Shown in pieces: positions 1-14,735 of a DNA stretch of 64,000 nucleotides (position 1 is the stretch's first letter; each line of letters begins with the position of its first letter). Source of the stretch: an uncultured Eubacteriales bacterium (GTDB taxonomy: Bacteria; Bacillota; Clostridia; Oscillospirales; Acutalibacteraceae); contig CAKTFN010000005.1 of the NCBI GenBank assembly GCA_934561055.1, forward strand, positions 62,001 to 126,000, read 5' to 3'. Under the pieces are notes generated by a model, which worked only from the letters and a program-made list of their open reading frames with translations, was not told the origin of the DNA and searched no databases. Made by a program: the position numbers and the translations under genes.

Positions 1-541
1 TGTATTCAAGAGCCTTAAGAGCCGAACCCTTGATGATCGGGCAGTTTTCATCAAATTCATACTCAGCAAGAGTTTCACGGATTTCCATTTCAACAAGCTC
101 AAGGAGCTCATCGTCGTCAACCTGGTCAACCTTGTTCATGAAAACAATGATTGCGGGTACGCCAACCTGACGGGCAAGGAGAAGGTGCTCTTTGGTCTGA
201 GCCATCGGGCCGTCGGTAGCAGCGATAACGAGGATAGCACCGTCCATCTGAGCAGCGCCGGTGATCATGTTCTTGATGTAGTCGGCGTGGCCCGGGCAGT
301 CAACGTGAGCATAGTGACGCTTTTCGGTCTCGTACTCAACGTGAGCGGTGTTGATTGTGATACCACGTTCTCTTTCTTCGGGAGCCTTATCGATCATGTC
401 ATATGCTTCGAACTGAGCAAAACCCTTCATAGCGAGAGTCTTGGTGATAGCAGCAGTAAGGGTGGTCTTACCGTGGTCAACGTGACCGATGGTTCCGATG
501 TTAGCATGCGGTTTTGTTCTTTCAAACTTTTGCTTTGCCAT
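1..541 (-). CDS. tuf: Elongation factor Tu, N-terminal part (runs off the left edge)
   Basis: EF-Tu carries aminoacyl-tRNA to the ribosomal A site as a GTP complex. About 180 N-terminal residues are in the window, read leftward from ATG at 541; the 3' end lies outside. The G-domain motifs are visible: the P-loop GHVDHGKT, the switch II string DCPGHADY, and NKVD for guanine recognition. An AAGGAGG ribosome binding site lies 8 nt before the ATG. It is the last gene of rpsL-rpsG-fusA-tuf and follows fusA by 92 nt, with its own probable promoter in that gap. Identification is secure; copy number in the genome cannot be judged here. Confidence 0.97.
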   Translation of the reverse strand, partial: MAKQKFERTKPHANIGTIGHVDHGKTTLTAAITKTLAMKGFAQFEAYDMIDKAPEERERGITINTAHVEYETEKRHYAHVDCPGHADYIKNMITGAAQMDGAILVIAATDGPMAQTKEHLLLARQVGVPAIIVFMNKVDQVDDDELLELVEMEIRETLAEYEFDENCPIIKGSALKALEY

Positions 542-586
542 TGGAATTTCCTCCTTATAATTAGCAATTAATTTACTTTAGTTATT

Positions 587-615
587 ATTCTACCAATAAT
601 GCGGCAGAAATGCAA
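587..615 (-). promoter_or_regulatory. Probable tuf promoter
   Basis: On the minus strand TTGCAT is followed after 17 nt by TAGAAT, in the fusA-tuf gap. No terminator separates fusA from tuf, so this would add to read-through from the str operon promoter, in keeping with the high demand for EF-Tu. Prediction from spacing and match only. Confidence 0.55.
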
Positions 616-633
616 GTATATTTTGAGAAAAAA

Positions 634-2712
634 TCAGTCTCTCTTCGCTCTTTCGGTAACAATACCTTCGGCGATTGACTTCGGAACTTCTTTGTAGCCG
701 TCCGGCTCCATGACATACTGTCCGCGTCCCTGAGTCTTTGAACGAAGGTCGGTTGCGTAACCGAACATCTCTGCAAGAGGAACTCTTGCGTTGATCTGCT
801 TAACGCCCGAGCGGTCTTCAAAGCCCTGAATTTCGCCTCTTCTTGAGTTGAGGTCGCCGATAACGTCGCCCATATATTCTTCGGGCATGATTACGGCAAC
901 TTTCATGATCGGCTCAAGGAGAACCGGGTTTGCTTTTCTCGCAGCGTCTTTGAATGCCATCGAACCGGCAATCTTGAACGCCATTTCGGACGAGTCGACT
1001 TCGTGATAAGATCCGTCATAAAGAGTAACCTTAACGTCAACCATGCTGTAACCGGCAATAACACCGGACTTCATTGCTCCCTGGATACCCTGATCAACCG
1101 GAGCGATATATTCCTTCGGAATTGCGCCGCCGACGATGTTGTTGACGAACTCGTAACCCTTTCCGGGGTTGGGTTCAATGTTGATCTTAACGTGACCGTA
1201 CTGACCTTTACCACCGGACTGACGAGCATACTTCGTATCCGAAGAAGCGGCGGAACGGATGGTTTCTCTGAAAGCAACCTGCGGCTTACCTACGTTAGCT
1301 TCAACTTTGAATTCACGAAGAAGTCTGTCAACGATGATTTCAAGGTGAAGTTCGCCCATTCCGGCGATGATGGTTTGTCCGGTTTCTTCATCTGTATAGC
1401 AGCGGAAAGTCGGGTCTTCCTCGGCAAGCTTTGCAAGAGCAATGCCCATCTTTTCCTGACCTGCCTTGGTCTTCGGCTCGATTGCAACGCGGATAACGGG
1501 ATCCGGGAAGTGCATCGATTCGAGAACGATCGGGAATTTTTCGTCGCAGAGAGTGTCACCGGTGGTGGTGTTCTTGAGACCGACCGCTGCGGCGATGTCA
1601 CCGGCGTAAACGGTTTCAATGTCTTCTCTGTGGTTTGCGTGCATCTGAAGAATACGTCCCATTCTTTCTCTGTCGTCCTTAACAGAGTTATAAACGGTTG
1701 TACCTGCGTTAACGGTACCCGAATATACACGGAAATAGCAAAGCTTTCCTACGAACGGGTCGGTTGCAATCTTGAATGCAAGCGCTGCAAACGGTTCGGT
1801 GTCGGAAGAATGTCTGTATTCTTCTTCGTCCGTGTCCGGATTGACGCCTTTGATCGACTCAACGTCCGTCGGAGCGGGCATAAAGTCAACAATTGCGTCG
1901 AGAAGGGGCTGAACGCCCTTGTTACGATAAGCGGTACCGCAGCAAACGGGAACAACTTCGTTTGAAATTGTGCCCTTGCGGATAACCTTTTTGAGCTCTT
2001 CAATGCTCGGCTCTTCACCGTCGAGATACTTCATCATGAGATCTTCGTCGAGTTCAACGACGTTTTCAACCATTTCTGCGTGATACTTCTCGGCAAGTTC
2101 CTTCATGTCATCGGGAATTGCCTCGCGATGGAAGTTTGTTCCGTCGCCGGTACCGTACATGATTGCGTCCATTTCAAGAAGATCCACGATTCCGCAGAAA
2201 TCGCTTTCAGCACCGATCGGAAGCTGAATGGGAACAGCTGTGCAATGGAAGCGCTCCTTGATCATATCAAGAACGCGATAAAAGTCGGCGCCCATGATGT
2301 CCATCTTGTTGACGAAAATCATTCTGGGAACCTTATACTCGTCAGCCTGACGCCAAACGGTTTCAGACTGAGGCTCAACGCCGCCCTTTGCGCAAAGAAC
2401 GGTTACCGAGCCGTCAAGAACACGGAGCGAACGCTGAACTTCAACGGTGAAGTCAACGTGGCCCGGAGTGTCGATGATGTTAATTCTGTGTTCCTTCCAG
2501 AAACAGGTGGTTGCGGCGGAAGTGATGGTAATACCTCTCTCCTGCTCCTGAGCCATCCAGTCCATGGTTGCGGAACCGTCATGAGTCTCACCGATTTTGT
2601 GGTTAACGCCGGTGTAATAGAGAATTCTCTCCGTCGTGGTCGTTTTACCTGCGTCGATGTGAGCCATGATGCCAATATTTCTTGTTTTTTCAAGCGAAAC
2701 TTTTCTCGGCAT
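634..2712 (-). CDS. fusA: Elongation factor G
   Basis: EF-G is the GTPase that drives ribosome translocation and, with RRF, recycling. The 692-aa product has the family's length and opens with the P-loop AHIDAGKTT, followed by DTPGHVDF and NKMD. The C-terminal half carries the domain III-V signatures, ending in the usual GRGQYVMEPDGY region. An upstream in-frame TTG would add four residues, but GGAGG sits 6-7 nt before ATG 2712 and the TTG overlaps it, so ATG 2712 is chosen. It lies between rpsG (90 nt upstream) and tuf in the conserved str order. Confidence 0.98.
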   Translation of the reverse strand: MPRKVSLEKTRNIGIMAHIDAGKTTTTERILYYTGVNHKIGETHDGSATMDWMAQEQERGITITSAATTCFWKEHRINIIDTPGHVDFTVEVQRSLRVLDGSVTVLCAKGGVEPQSETVWRQADEYKVPRMIFVNKMDIMGADFYRVLDMIKERFHCTAVPIQLPIGAESDFCGIVDLLEMDAIMYGTGDGTNFHREAIPDDMKELAEKYHAEMVENVVELDEDLMMKYLDGEEPSIEELKKVIRKGTISNEVVPVCCGTAYRNKGVQPLLDAIVDFMPAPTDVESIKGVNPDTDEEEYRHSSDTEPFAALAFKIATDPFVGKLCYFRVYSGTVNAGTTVYNSVKDDRERMGRILQMHANHREDIETVYAGDIAAAVGLKNTTTGDTLCDEKFPIVLESMHFPDPVIRVAIEPKTKAGQEKMGIALAKLAEEDPTFRCYTDEETGQTIIAGMGELHLEIIVDRLLREFKVEANVGKPQVAFRETIRSAASSDTKYARQSGGKGQYGHVKINIEPNPGKGYEFVNNIVGGAIPKEYIAPVDQGIQGAMKSGVIAGYSMVDVKVTLYDGSYHEVDSSEMAFKIAGSMAFKDAARKANPVLLEPIMKVAVIMPEEYMGDVIGDLNSRRGEIQGFEDRSGVKQINARVPLAEMFGYATDLRSKTQGRGQYVMEPDGYKEVPKSIAEGIVTERAKRD

Positions 2713-2802
2713 TTTGACCTCCAAATTTGTTTCAACATATAACTCGGCAGAAAACTGCCGTAAACAAACACACTTTTCCGTTTAGTCAGAAACGGAATCG
2801 GA

Positions 2803-3273
2803 TCACCATCTGAAATGAGCGAAAGCCTTGTTGGCTTCAGCCATCTTATGGGTGTCTTCACGTTTTTTGTACGCTGAACCGGTTTCGTTGACAGCGTCCA
2901 TAATTTCGTTGGCGAGTCTTTCCTTCATTGTTCTTTCCGAACGCTGACGTGAGTAAAGAGTGATCCAACGAAGACCGAGAGTCTGACGTCTTTCGGCGCG
3001 GACTTCGATCGGAACCTGGTAGGTTGAACCGCCGACACGGCGAGCCTTAACCTCCAGAACAGGCATTACGTTTTCCATGGCAGCTTCAAAAACTTCAAGC
3101 GGCTCCTTGCCTGTCTTTTCTTTGATGATGTCAAAAGCGTCGTACACAATCTTTTGAGCAACGCCCTTTTTACCATCATACATAACACTGTTGATAAGAC
3201 GTGTTACAAGCTTTGAATTGTAAAGCGGATCGGGCAAAACGTCACGTTTTGCAATCTGGCCTCTTCTTGGCAC
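2803..3273 (-). CDS. rpsG: 30S ribosomal protein S7
   Basis: S7 is a primary 16S rRNA binding protein that nucleates assembly of the 30S head and contacts tRNA at the E site. The product is exactly 156 aa, the family norm, if the GTG at 3273 is used. That GTG has AAGGAGG 8 nt upstream, whereas the longer reading frame would add 29 unrelated residues. The sequence starts VPRRGQIAKRDVLPDP and ends AFAHFRW, both typical. The 195-nt gap to rpsL contains small hairpins (for example TGAGC-gtaa-GCTCA). In E. coli the equivalent gap is the S7 autoregulatory site; whether that holds here is inference. Confidence 0.97.
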   Translation of the reverse strand: MPRRGQIAKRDVLPDPLYNSKLVTRLINSVMYDGKKGVAQKIVYDAFDIIKEKTGKEPLEVFEAAMENVMPVLEVKARRVGGSTYQVPIEVRAERRQTLGLRWITLYSRQRSERTMKERLANEIMDAVNETGSAYKKREDTHKMAEANKAFAHFRW

Positions 3274-3468
3274 TGCGCTTCCCTCCTTCATAGTAATGAT
3301 ATCATAGGTACTCGAGTGACAAATTCCCGTCGGCACCAATGCAGAGGCATATACAATCAATATATATACACTCTTACATCTTGAGCTTACGCTCAGCCTG
3401 CAAGAAGATTTGTCAATTCAAACATTCGCATTTTTGCGAAAAAATTTCTGATTTTGAAAAGCTCAGAA

Positions 3469-3891
3469 TTACTTTTTGGCAGCCTTCGGGCGCTTTGCAC
3501 CGTACTTGGATCTGGCCTGCATTCTTCCGTTAACGCCCTGGGTATCAAGAGTACCGCGGACAATGTGGTAACGAACACCGGGAAGGTCCTTAACACGGCC
3601 GCCACGGATAAGAACAACGCTGTGTTCCTGAAGGTTGTGACCTACTCCGGGAATGTAAGCCGAAACTTCGATTCCGTTTGTAAGACGAACTCTGGCAATT
3701 TTACGAAGAGCGGAGTTCGGCTTTTTCGGGGTAGCCGTCTTAACTGCTGTGCAAACGCCGCGCTTCTGAGGAGAGTTATGATCGGTCATAACATTCTTCT
3801 TTGAGTTGAGGCCTTTGAGAAGAGCAGGAGCCTTCGGCTTCTTAACGAGTGTTTCTCTGCCGTTGCGAACTAACTGATTAAAGGTAGGCAA
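3469..3891 (-). CDS. rpsL: 30S ribosomal protein S12
   Basis: S12 lies at the decoding centre of the 30S subunit and is the classical streptomycin-resistance protein. The 140-aa product begins MPTFNQLVRNGRE and contains the invariant KKPNSALRK and GRVKDLPGVRYH segments, which hold the lysines that mutate in streptomycin resistance. An AGGAG-type RBS precedes the ATG. It is the first gene of the str operon and its promoter lies about 75 nt upstream. Confidence 0.98.
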   Translation of the reverse strand: MPTFNQLVRNGRETLVKKPKAPALLKGLNSKKNVMTDHNSPQKRGVCTAVKTATPKKPNSALRKIARVRLTNGIEVSAYIPGVGHNLQEHSVVLIRGGRVKDLPGVRYHIVRGTLDTQGVNGRMQARSKYGAKRPKAAKK

Positions 3892-3967
3892 GTGATAGCA
3901 TCTCCTTTCTGAAAAATAATGTCTGCATATAGCCGGACATGAGCCGAGCTATACAGCATACTCGAAT

Positions 3968-3996
3968 ATTTTACACCACACGGCGCATTTTGTCAA
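3968..3996 (-). promoter_or_regulatory. str operon promoter (rpsL-rpsG-fusA-tuf)
   Basis: On the minus strand a perfect TTGACA (3996-3991) is followed after 17 nt by TAAAAT (3973-3968). This is a strong sigma-A promoter with a leader of roughly 70 nt before rpsL. Confidence 0.8.
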
Positions 3997-4023
3997 CAGC
4001 TGTTTTTTAAAAATCTCCCGTTT

Positions 4024-4794
4024 TTGCTTTTTTGTGATGTTGCTGAGTTTGTACCGATTGCGCTGCTCTTTTTGGGTATTTTTGACGAAAACGGATATTT
4101 TCAAGCACGAAAAATCGGATATGCCACAATAGTCGTTGCAACCTACAACGGACAAGTTCAAAAAATCAAAGTGAACGTTTCAAAAATGAGCGTCCCCTTT
4201 GTCAATCAGTATCCGTATTATCCGACCGGGTGCGAAGCGGCCGCCTGCACTTCTCTTCTTCGCTATTGCGGATATACCGTTTCGCTCGATGAAATGATCG
4301 GTGCGATTCCGCGAAGCGACATTGTTTACAGAAACGGAAACCGTTACGGTCCCGACATTAACAAAAGTTTTGTCGGAAATCCTGCCGGAACCTACACAAG
4401 CGGCAACCCCGGCTACGGTGCTTTCTCTCCGATTGTTACAAAATCAATTCAAAAAGTTATCAATCGCCACGGCGGAAGCAAAAAAGCGGTGAAACTTTCC
4501 GGCTGTTCGTTCAAAGAGCTTTTGAACGAAATTTCAAACGGACACCCTGCCGTTGTCTGGGCAACATACGAAATGCTCATCCCCCGTTCGGTCAACTCGT
4601 GGTATATTCCACAGCCGGACGGCTCGGCAAAATATTTTGAATATCCGAGAGGAACTCATGTCATGGTTCTTACCGGCTACTCCGATTCATATGTAACAAT
4701 CACCGATCCGATTGACGGCTATGTTTCATATAACATTTCAACATTTGAAGACCGTTGGCATCTTCTCGGAAATCAGGCAATCATTATAAAATAA
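4024..4794 (+). pseudogene. C39-like cysteine peptidase with a stub of a Big_2 domain, 5'-truncated
   Basis: From about residue 55 on, this is a complete C39-like family 2 peptidase domain. Visible are the catalytic Cys in YPTGCEAAACTSLLRYCGY, the His in GTHVMVLTGY and the Asp in ITDPIDGY. Residues about 20-52 (FDENGYFQ...IKVNVSK) match only the last third of a bacterial Ig-like (Big_2) domain, so the protein should begin much earlier, with a signal peptide and more Ig sequence. None is present: the frame upstream has only a TTG without a ribosome binding site and overlaps the rpsL promoter. ATG 4186 would give the bare peptidase domain but also lacks a good RBS. Most likely a truncated relic of an exported peptidase. 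Confidence 0.6.
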
Positions 4795-4805
4795 CTCATA
4801 ACGTC

Positions 4806-4850
4806 AAAACTGCCGCAGACGGAAAATTTCGTCTGCGGCAGTTTTTATTT
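4806..4850. terminator. Bidirectional terminator between the C39 relic and rpoC
   Basis: A 16-bp perfect stem (4806-4821 with 4830-4845, core CTGCCGCAGACG) and 8-nt loop. T-rich sequence follows on both strands, so it serves rpoC leftward and the peptidase relic rightward. Confidence 0.9.
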
Positions 4851-4855
4851 GTCTT

Positions 4856-8500
<3,645 letters not shown>

Positions 8501-8610
8501 ATTCTTTAAGTCAGCCCTTTCATAGTTAAAATTCAGAAGAAGTATTGTGTGACATCGGATTAAGCGGAATTTTTTCTTCCGGTCAATCCGCAGTCACCTG
8601 TTTGTTTCGA

Positions 8611-12441
<3,831 letters not shown>

Positions 12442-12519
12442 TCGCTTAATCACTCCACCTTATTTATTTGCCTTCGCGGCATGCGCTGTGCTTCCTGCAC
12501 AGAAAATTGCAAAAATCTA

Positions 12520-12548
12520 TTGACATTTTTCTGCATTAATGCTATCAT
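12520..12548 (+). promoter_or_regulatory. Promoter of a short plus-strand RNA facing rpoB
   Basis: TTGACA (12520-12525), 17-nt spacer, TATCAT (12543-12548) on the plus strand. No protein gene lies downstream on this strand before 13.2 kb. Confidence 0.6.
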
Positions 12549-12601
12549 GCTCTTGTAAGATAAAAGAGAGAATGACGCAATTTCGCATAATATGTTCTGA
12601 C

Positions 12602-12631
12602 ATGATATCACAAACCGCTTTGAAAAGTCAA
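12602..12631 (-). promoter_or_regulatory. rpoBC promoter, -35 inside a hairpin
   Basis: On the minus strand TTGACT is followed after 18 nt by TATCAT, giving a leader of about 150 nt to rpoB. The -35 sits in one arm of the hairpin AAACCGCTT...AAGCGGTTT, which on the plus strand is an intrinsic terminator. Confidence 0.65.
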
Positions 12632-12643
12632 GCGGTTTCTTTT
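12612..12643 (+). terminator. Intrinsic terminator of the short RNA
   Basis: AAACCGCTT (12612-12620) pairs perfectly with AAGCGGTTT (12630-12638) across a 9-nt loop; CTTTT follows. It could also stop plus-strand transcription from entering the rpoBC promoter region. Confidence 0.65.
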
Positions 12644-12724
12644 AATTTTTAGGCGTTTTTTAAAATTTTTTCCGTTTTTTTGTGCGATTTTCTCTTTATT
12701 ATTCTTTTTGGTTATTACAACAAC

Positions 12725-12797
12725 AAAAATGACCGCTTTTGCTTTCATTGAAGGATTTTCTTCGGCGAAGCGAAAAAGCGGTCGTTTTTCTTTTTTA
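12725..12797. terminator. Terminator downstream of the zinc-ribbon gene
   Basis: GACCGCTTTT (12731-12740) pairs with AAAAGCGGTC (12774-12783). T-rich runs follow on both strands. It lies just after the stop of the minus-strand gene at 12840. Confidence 0.75.
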
Positions 12798-12839
12798 TTT
12801 GCTATAATGATTTAAAAACACGAGGCTAAGTGGATGAAT

Positions 12840-13031
12840 TTACGTTTTCTTTTCCTTTTTTCCTTTAAAAATCCGTCCGATGAATGACGGCTTAACCACG
12901 GATTTTTCTTCCCTTTCCGGAAGAAAAACCGTTGCGGATTCGCAATCGGAGCAAACCTGAGTTCCTTCGGGAATTTCCTTTCCGCAAACGACGCAATACT
13001 CAGATTTGTAGATATAGAGCTTTTTACTCAA
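12840..13031 (-). CDS. Small zinc-ribbon protein of unknown function
   Basis: A 63-aa protein with a CVVCGKEIPEGTQVCSDC double-knuckle (C-x2-C-x11-C-x2-C) that should bind one zinc ion, followed by a basic, lysine-rich C-terminus (FKGKKEKKT). The TTG start at 13031 is supported by GGGGGAG 8 nt upstream. The likely promoter lies 130 nt upstream and contains a perfect palindrome, and a divergent XRE-type regulator follows. Such ribbons occur in nucleic-acid-binding and ribosome-associated proteins, but no specific function can be assigned. Confidence 0.75.
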   Translation of the reverse strand: MSKKLYIYKSEYCVVCGKEIPEGTQVCSDCESATVFLPEREEKSVVKPSFIGRIFKGKKEKKT

Positions 13032-13161
13032 TTTTTATTCTCCCCCAAAACCGTTTTGCACAAAACCTGCCGGCACTTTTTAAGCAGCCGCTTATTATCC
13101 GATTTAAAAATAAAAGCAAAACGATATTTCAATAATACATAATAAATCATGTGATAATCTC

Positions 13162-13190
13162 ATTTTAGCGGATTTTCCGCTAAAAGTCAA
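13162..13190 (-). promoter_or_regulatory. Promoter with a perfect operator-like palindrome
   Basis: On the minus strand TTGACT (13190-13185) and TAAAAT (13167-13162) are 17 nt apart. Between them lies the perfect inverted repeat TTTTAGCGGA-TTT-TCCGCTAAAA (13163-13185), covering the whole spacer and both box edges. Binding there would exclude RNA polymerase. The adjacent divergent XRE gene is the natural candidate for the ligand. Confidence 0.7.
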
Positions 13191-13231
13191 TAGGAAATTT
13201 TTCTCTACATATAATAAAATCGGTGATGAGT

Positions 13232-13441
13232 ATGTACAGAAGAATACGTGATCTCCGTGAAGACAGAGACATAACCCAAAAGGAAATTGCCGGAATCCTC
13301 TCATGCAGCCAGCGGGTTTACAGCGACTATGAGTGCGGCAAGCTCGACATACCGACGGAAATTTTGATTAAGCTTTCAAGGTTTCACTGCGTTTCGGTTG
13401 ACTATATTCTCGGCCTTACGGACAAAAAAGAGCCATACTGA
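13232..13441 (+). CDS. XRE/Cro-type HTH regulator
   Basis: A stand-alone helix-turn-helix domain of 69 aa starting MYRRIRDLREDRDIT. The HTH_3 core runs through QKEIAGILSCSQRVYSDYECGKLDIPTE, and the family-typical ending is VDYILGLTD. GTG 13223 and ATG 13226 are alternative starts; ATG 13232 follows GGTGATGAG. A TATAAT at 13210-13215 lies only ~17 nt ahead, so the leader must be very short. It is divergent from the zinc-ribbon gene and next to a perfect 10-bp inverted repeat, which suggests that it represses that gene and perhaps itself. Confidence 0.85.
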   Translation: MYRRIRDLREDRDITQKEIAGILSCSQRVYSDYECGKLDIPTEILIKLSRFHCVSVDYILGLTDKKEPY

Positions 13442-13477
13442 TTTCGGAAAAATCAAAATTTCAATTCTATAAAAAGC

Positions 13478-13537
13478 AAAGCTATAATTCATTGATGCTC
13501 CGCTTCGAGCATCGGTCATGAATTATAGCTTTTTTGT
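13478..13537. terminator. Bidirectional terminator between XRE gene and rpoD
   Basis: AAAGCTATAATTCAT (13478-13492) pairs with ATGAATTATAGCTTT (13518-13532). An inner hairpin GATGCTC/GAGCATC lies in the loop, and T-runs follow on both strands. It serves rpoD leftward. Confidence 0.85.
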
Positions 13538-13555
13538 TCCGTTGTTTTAATGTTA

Positions 13556-14647
13556 TTAAAGATCCTTCAAATGCTTGCTTCTGCTGGGATGGCGAAGCTT
13601 TCTCAGTGCCTTCGCCTCAATCTGGCGAATACGTTCACGGGTAACGTTGAATGCCTTTCCGACCTCTTCAAGCGTTTGCGGCGTTCCGTCCTTGAGTCCG
13701 AAACGGAGTCTGAGAACCTCAGCTTCTCTCGGTGTGAGGGTTGAAAGAACCTCGTTGACCTTTGTTTTGAGGAAAGTCATTGCGGCGGCGTCAGCCGGTG
13801 AAAGTGCGTCCTCGTCGGGAATGAAGTCGCCGAGGTGGCTGTCCTCCTCTTCGCCGATCGGCGTTTCAAGCGAAACCGGTTCCTGCGAAATTCTGAGAAT
13901 GTCACGAACCTTGTCAATCGGCATTCCAAGCTCCGCTGCGATATCCTCCGGTGACGGATCCTTTCCGTCACGGTGAAGGAGCATATTGCTCGTCTTTTTA
14001 ACCTTATTGATTGTTTCAACCATATGGACGGGAATACGGATTGTTCTTCCCTGGTCGGCAATTGCCCTTGTGATTGCCTGCCTTATCCACCATGTTGCGT
14101 AAGTTGAAAACTTGAAGCCTTTTGTGTAATCGAACTTGTCCACGGCCTTGATAAGACCGAGGTTTCCCTCCTGAATGAGGTCAAGGAACATCATTCCTCT
14201 TCCGACATATCTTTTTGCGATGCTGACAACAAGACGAAGGTTTGCTTTTGTGAGCCTGTCCTTTGCCTCCTGGTCGTTATCCGCAATGCGGATTGCAAGG
14301 TCGATTTCCTCCTCCGGAGTAAGGAGAGGAACACGGCCGATATCCTTAAGATAAACCTTTACCGGGTCGTCAATGACGGCGCTTTTGCTGTCCGTCTGAA
14401 TCGGCGCATTGTCGTAACCCTTCGGAATGTCGATATCCATTGAAATATTGTCAAGCATATCGTCACCGAAATCGTCAACGATCTCAATTCCGTGGCTTTC
14501 CAAGGTTGAGTAAAGCTTTTCCATTTCCTCAATGTCGATGTCGGCCTCAACAAGAACGGTATCGATGTCCGTTGAATTAAGCTTTCCCGTTGCCAGACCC
14601 TTGTCAATCAAGGCTTTGACCATTGATTTTTTTTCAGTGTTTTCCAT
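13556..14647 (-). CDS. rpoD: Primary sigma factor (sigma-A / RpoD)
   Basis: The housekeeping sigma factor, 363 aa, the short Firmicutes form without the large insert. Region 1.2 contains VKVYLKDIGRVPLLTPEEE. Region 2 has ANLRLVVSIAKRYVGRG, the DLIQEGN loop and the promoter-melting stretch FKFSTYATWWIRQAI. Region 4.2 has VTRERIRQIEAKALRKLRHPSR. AAAGGAAG precedes the ATG. It is the last gene of dgt-dnaG-rpoD, the Clostridia version of the macromolecular synthesis operon. The many TTGACA/TATAAT promoters in the window are what this factor should recognise. Confidence 0.98.
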   Translation of the reverse strand: MENTEKKSMVKALIDKGLATGKLNSTDIDTVLVEADIDIEEMEKLYSTLESHGIEIVDDFGDDMLDNISMDIDIPKGYDNAPIQTDSKSAVIDDPVKVYLKDIGRVPLLTPEEEIDLAIRIADNDQEAKDRLTKANLRLVVSIAKRYVGRGMMFLDLIQEGNLGLIKAVDKFDYTKGFKFSTYATWWIRQAITRAIADQGRTIRIPVHMVETINKVKKTSNMLLHRDGKDPSPEDIAAELGMPIDKVRDILRISQEPVSLETPIGEEEDSHLGDFIPDEDALSPADAAAMTFLKTKVNEVLSTLTPREAEVLRLRFGLKDGTPQTLEEVGKAFNVTRERIRQIEAKALRKLRHPSRSKHLKDL

Positions 14648-14735
14648 AAGAATGACTTCCTTTCATTTCGGCTTCGTTTTGGCTTTCGCCGATTATTATA
14701 TGATTTGAATTATTAACGTGAATTATTTATGTGAA

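Larger units (their letters stand above)
12555..12645 (+). ncRNA. Candidate ~90-nt RNA convergent with the rpoBC promoter
   Basis: Predicted start about 7 nt after the -10 at 12548; predicted end at the hairpin 12612-12638 (9-bp perfect stem) followed by CTTTT. No open reading frame with an RBS was found in it. Its first ~40 nt would be antisense to the start of the rpoBC leader, and its terminator overlies the rpoBC -35 box. Function unknown; transcriptional interference or antisense pairing are both possible. Confidence 0.45.

Noticed and set aside
1003..1965. A 320-codon plus-strand frame opposite fusA
   Set aside because: It is the mirror of a strongly conserved coding region with biased third positions; it has no RBS and an implausible composition.
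3274..3468. Separate promoter in the rpsL-rpsG gap (a minus-strand TTGACA)
   Set aside because: No -10 at proper spacing; rpsG is best explained by read-through from the str promoter.
12612..12638. Similarity of the 12.6 kb RNA to the 18.3/53.6 kb RNA pair
   Set aside because: It shares only the promoter-hairpin style. Hairpin 1 and the loop-pairing strand are not present, so it was not included in that family.
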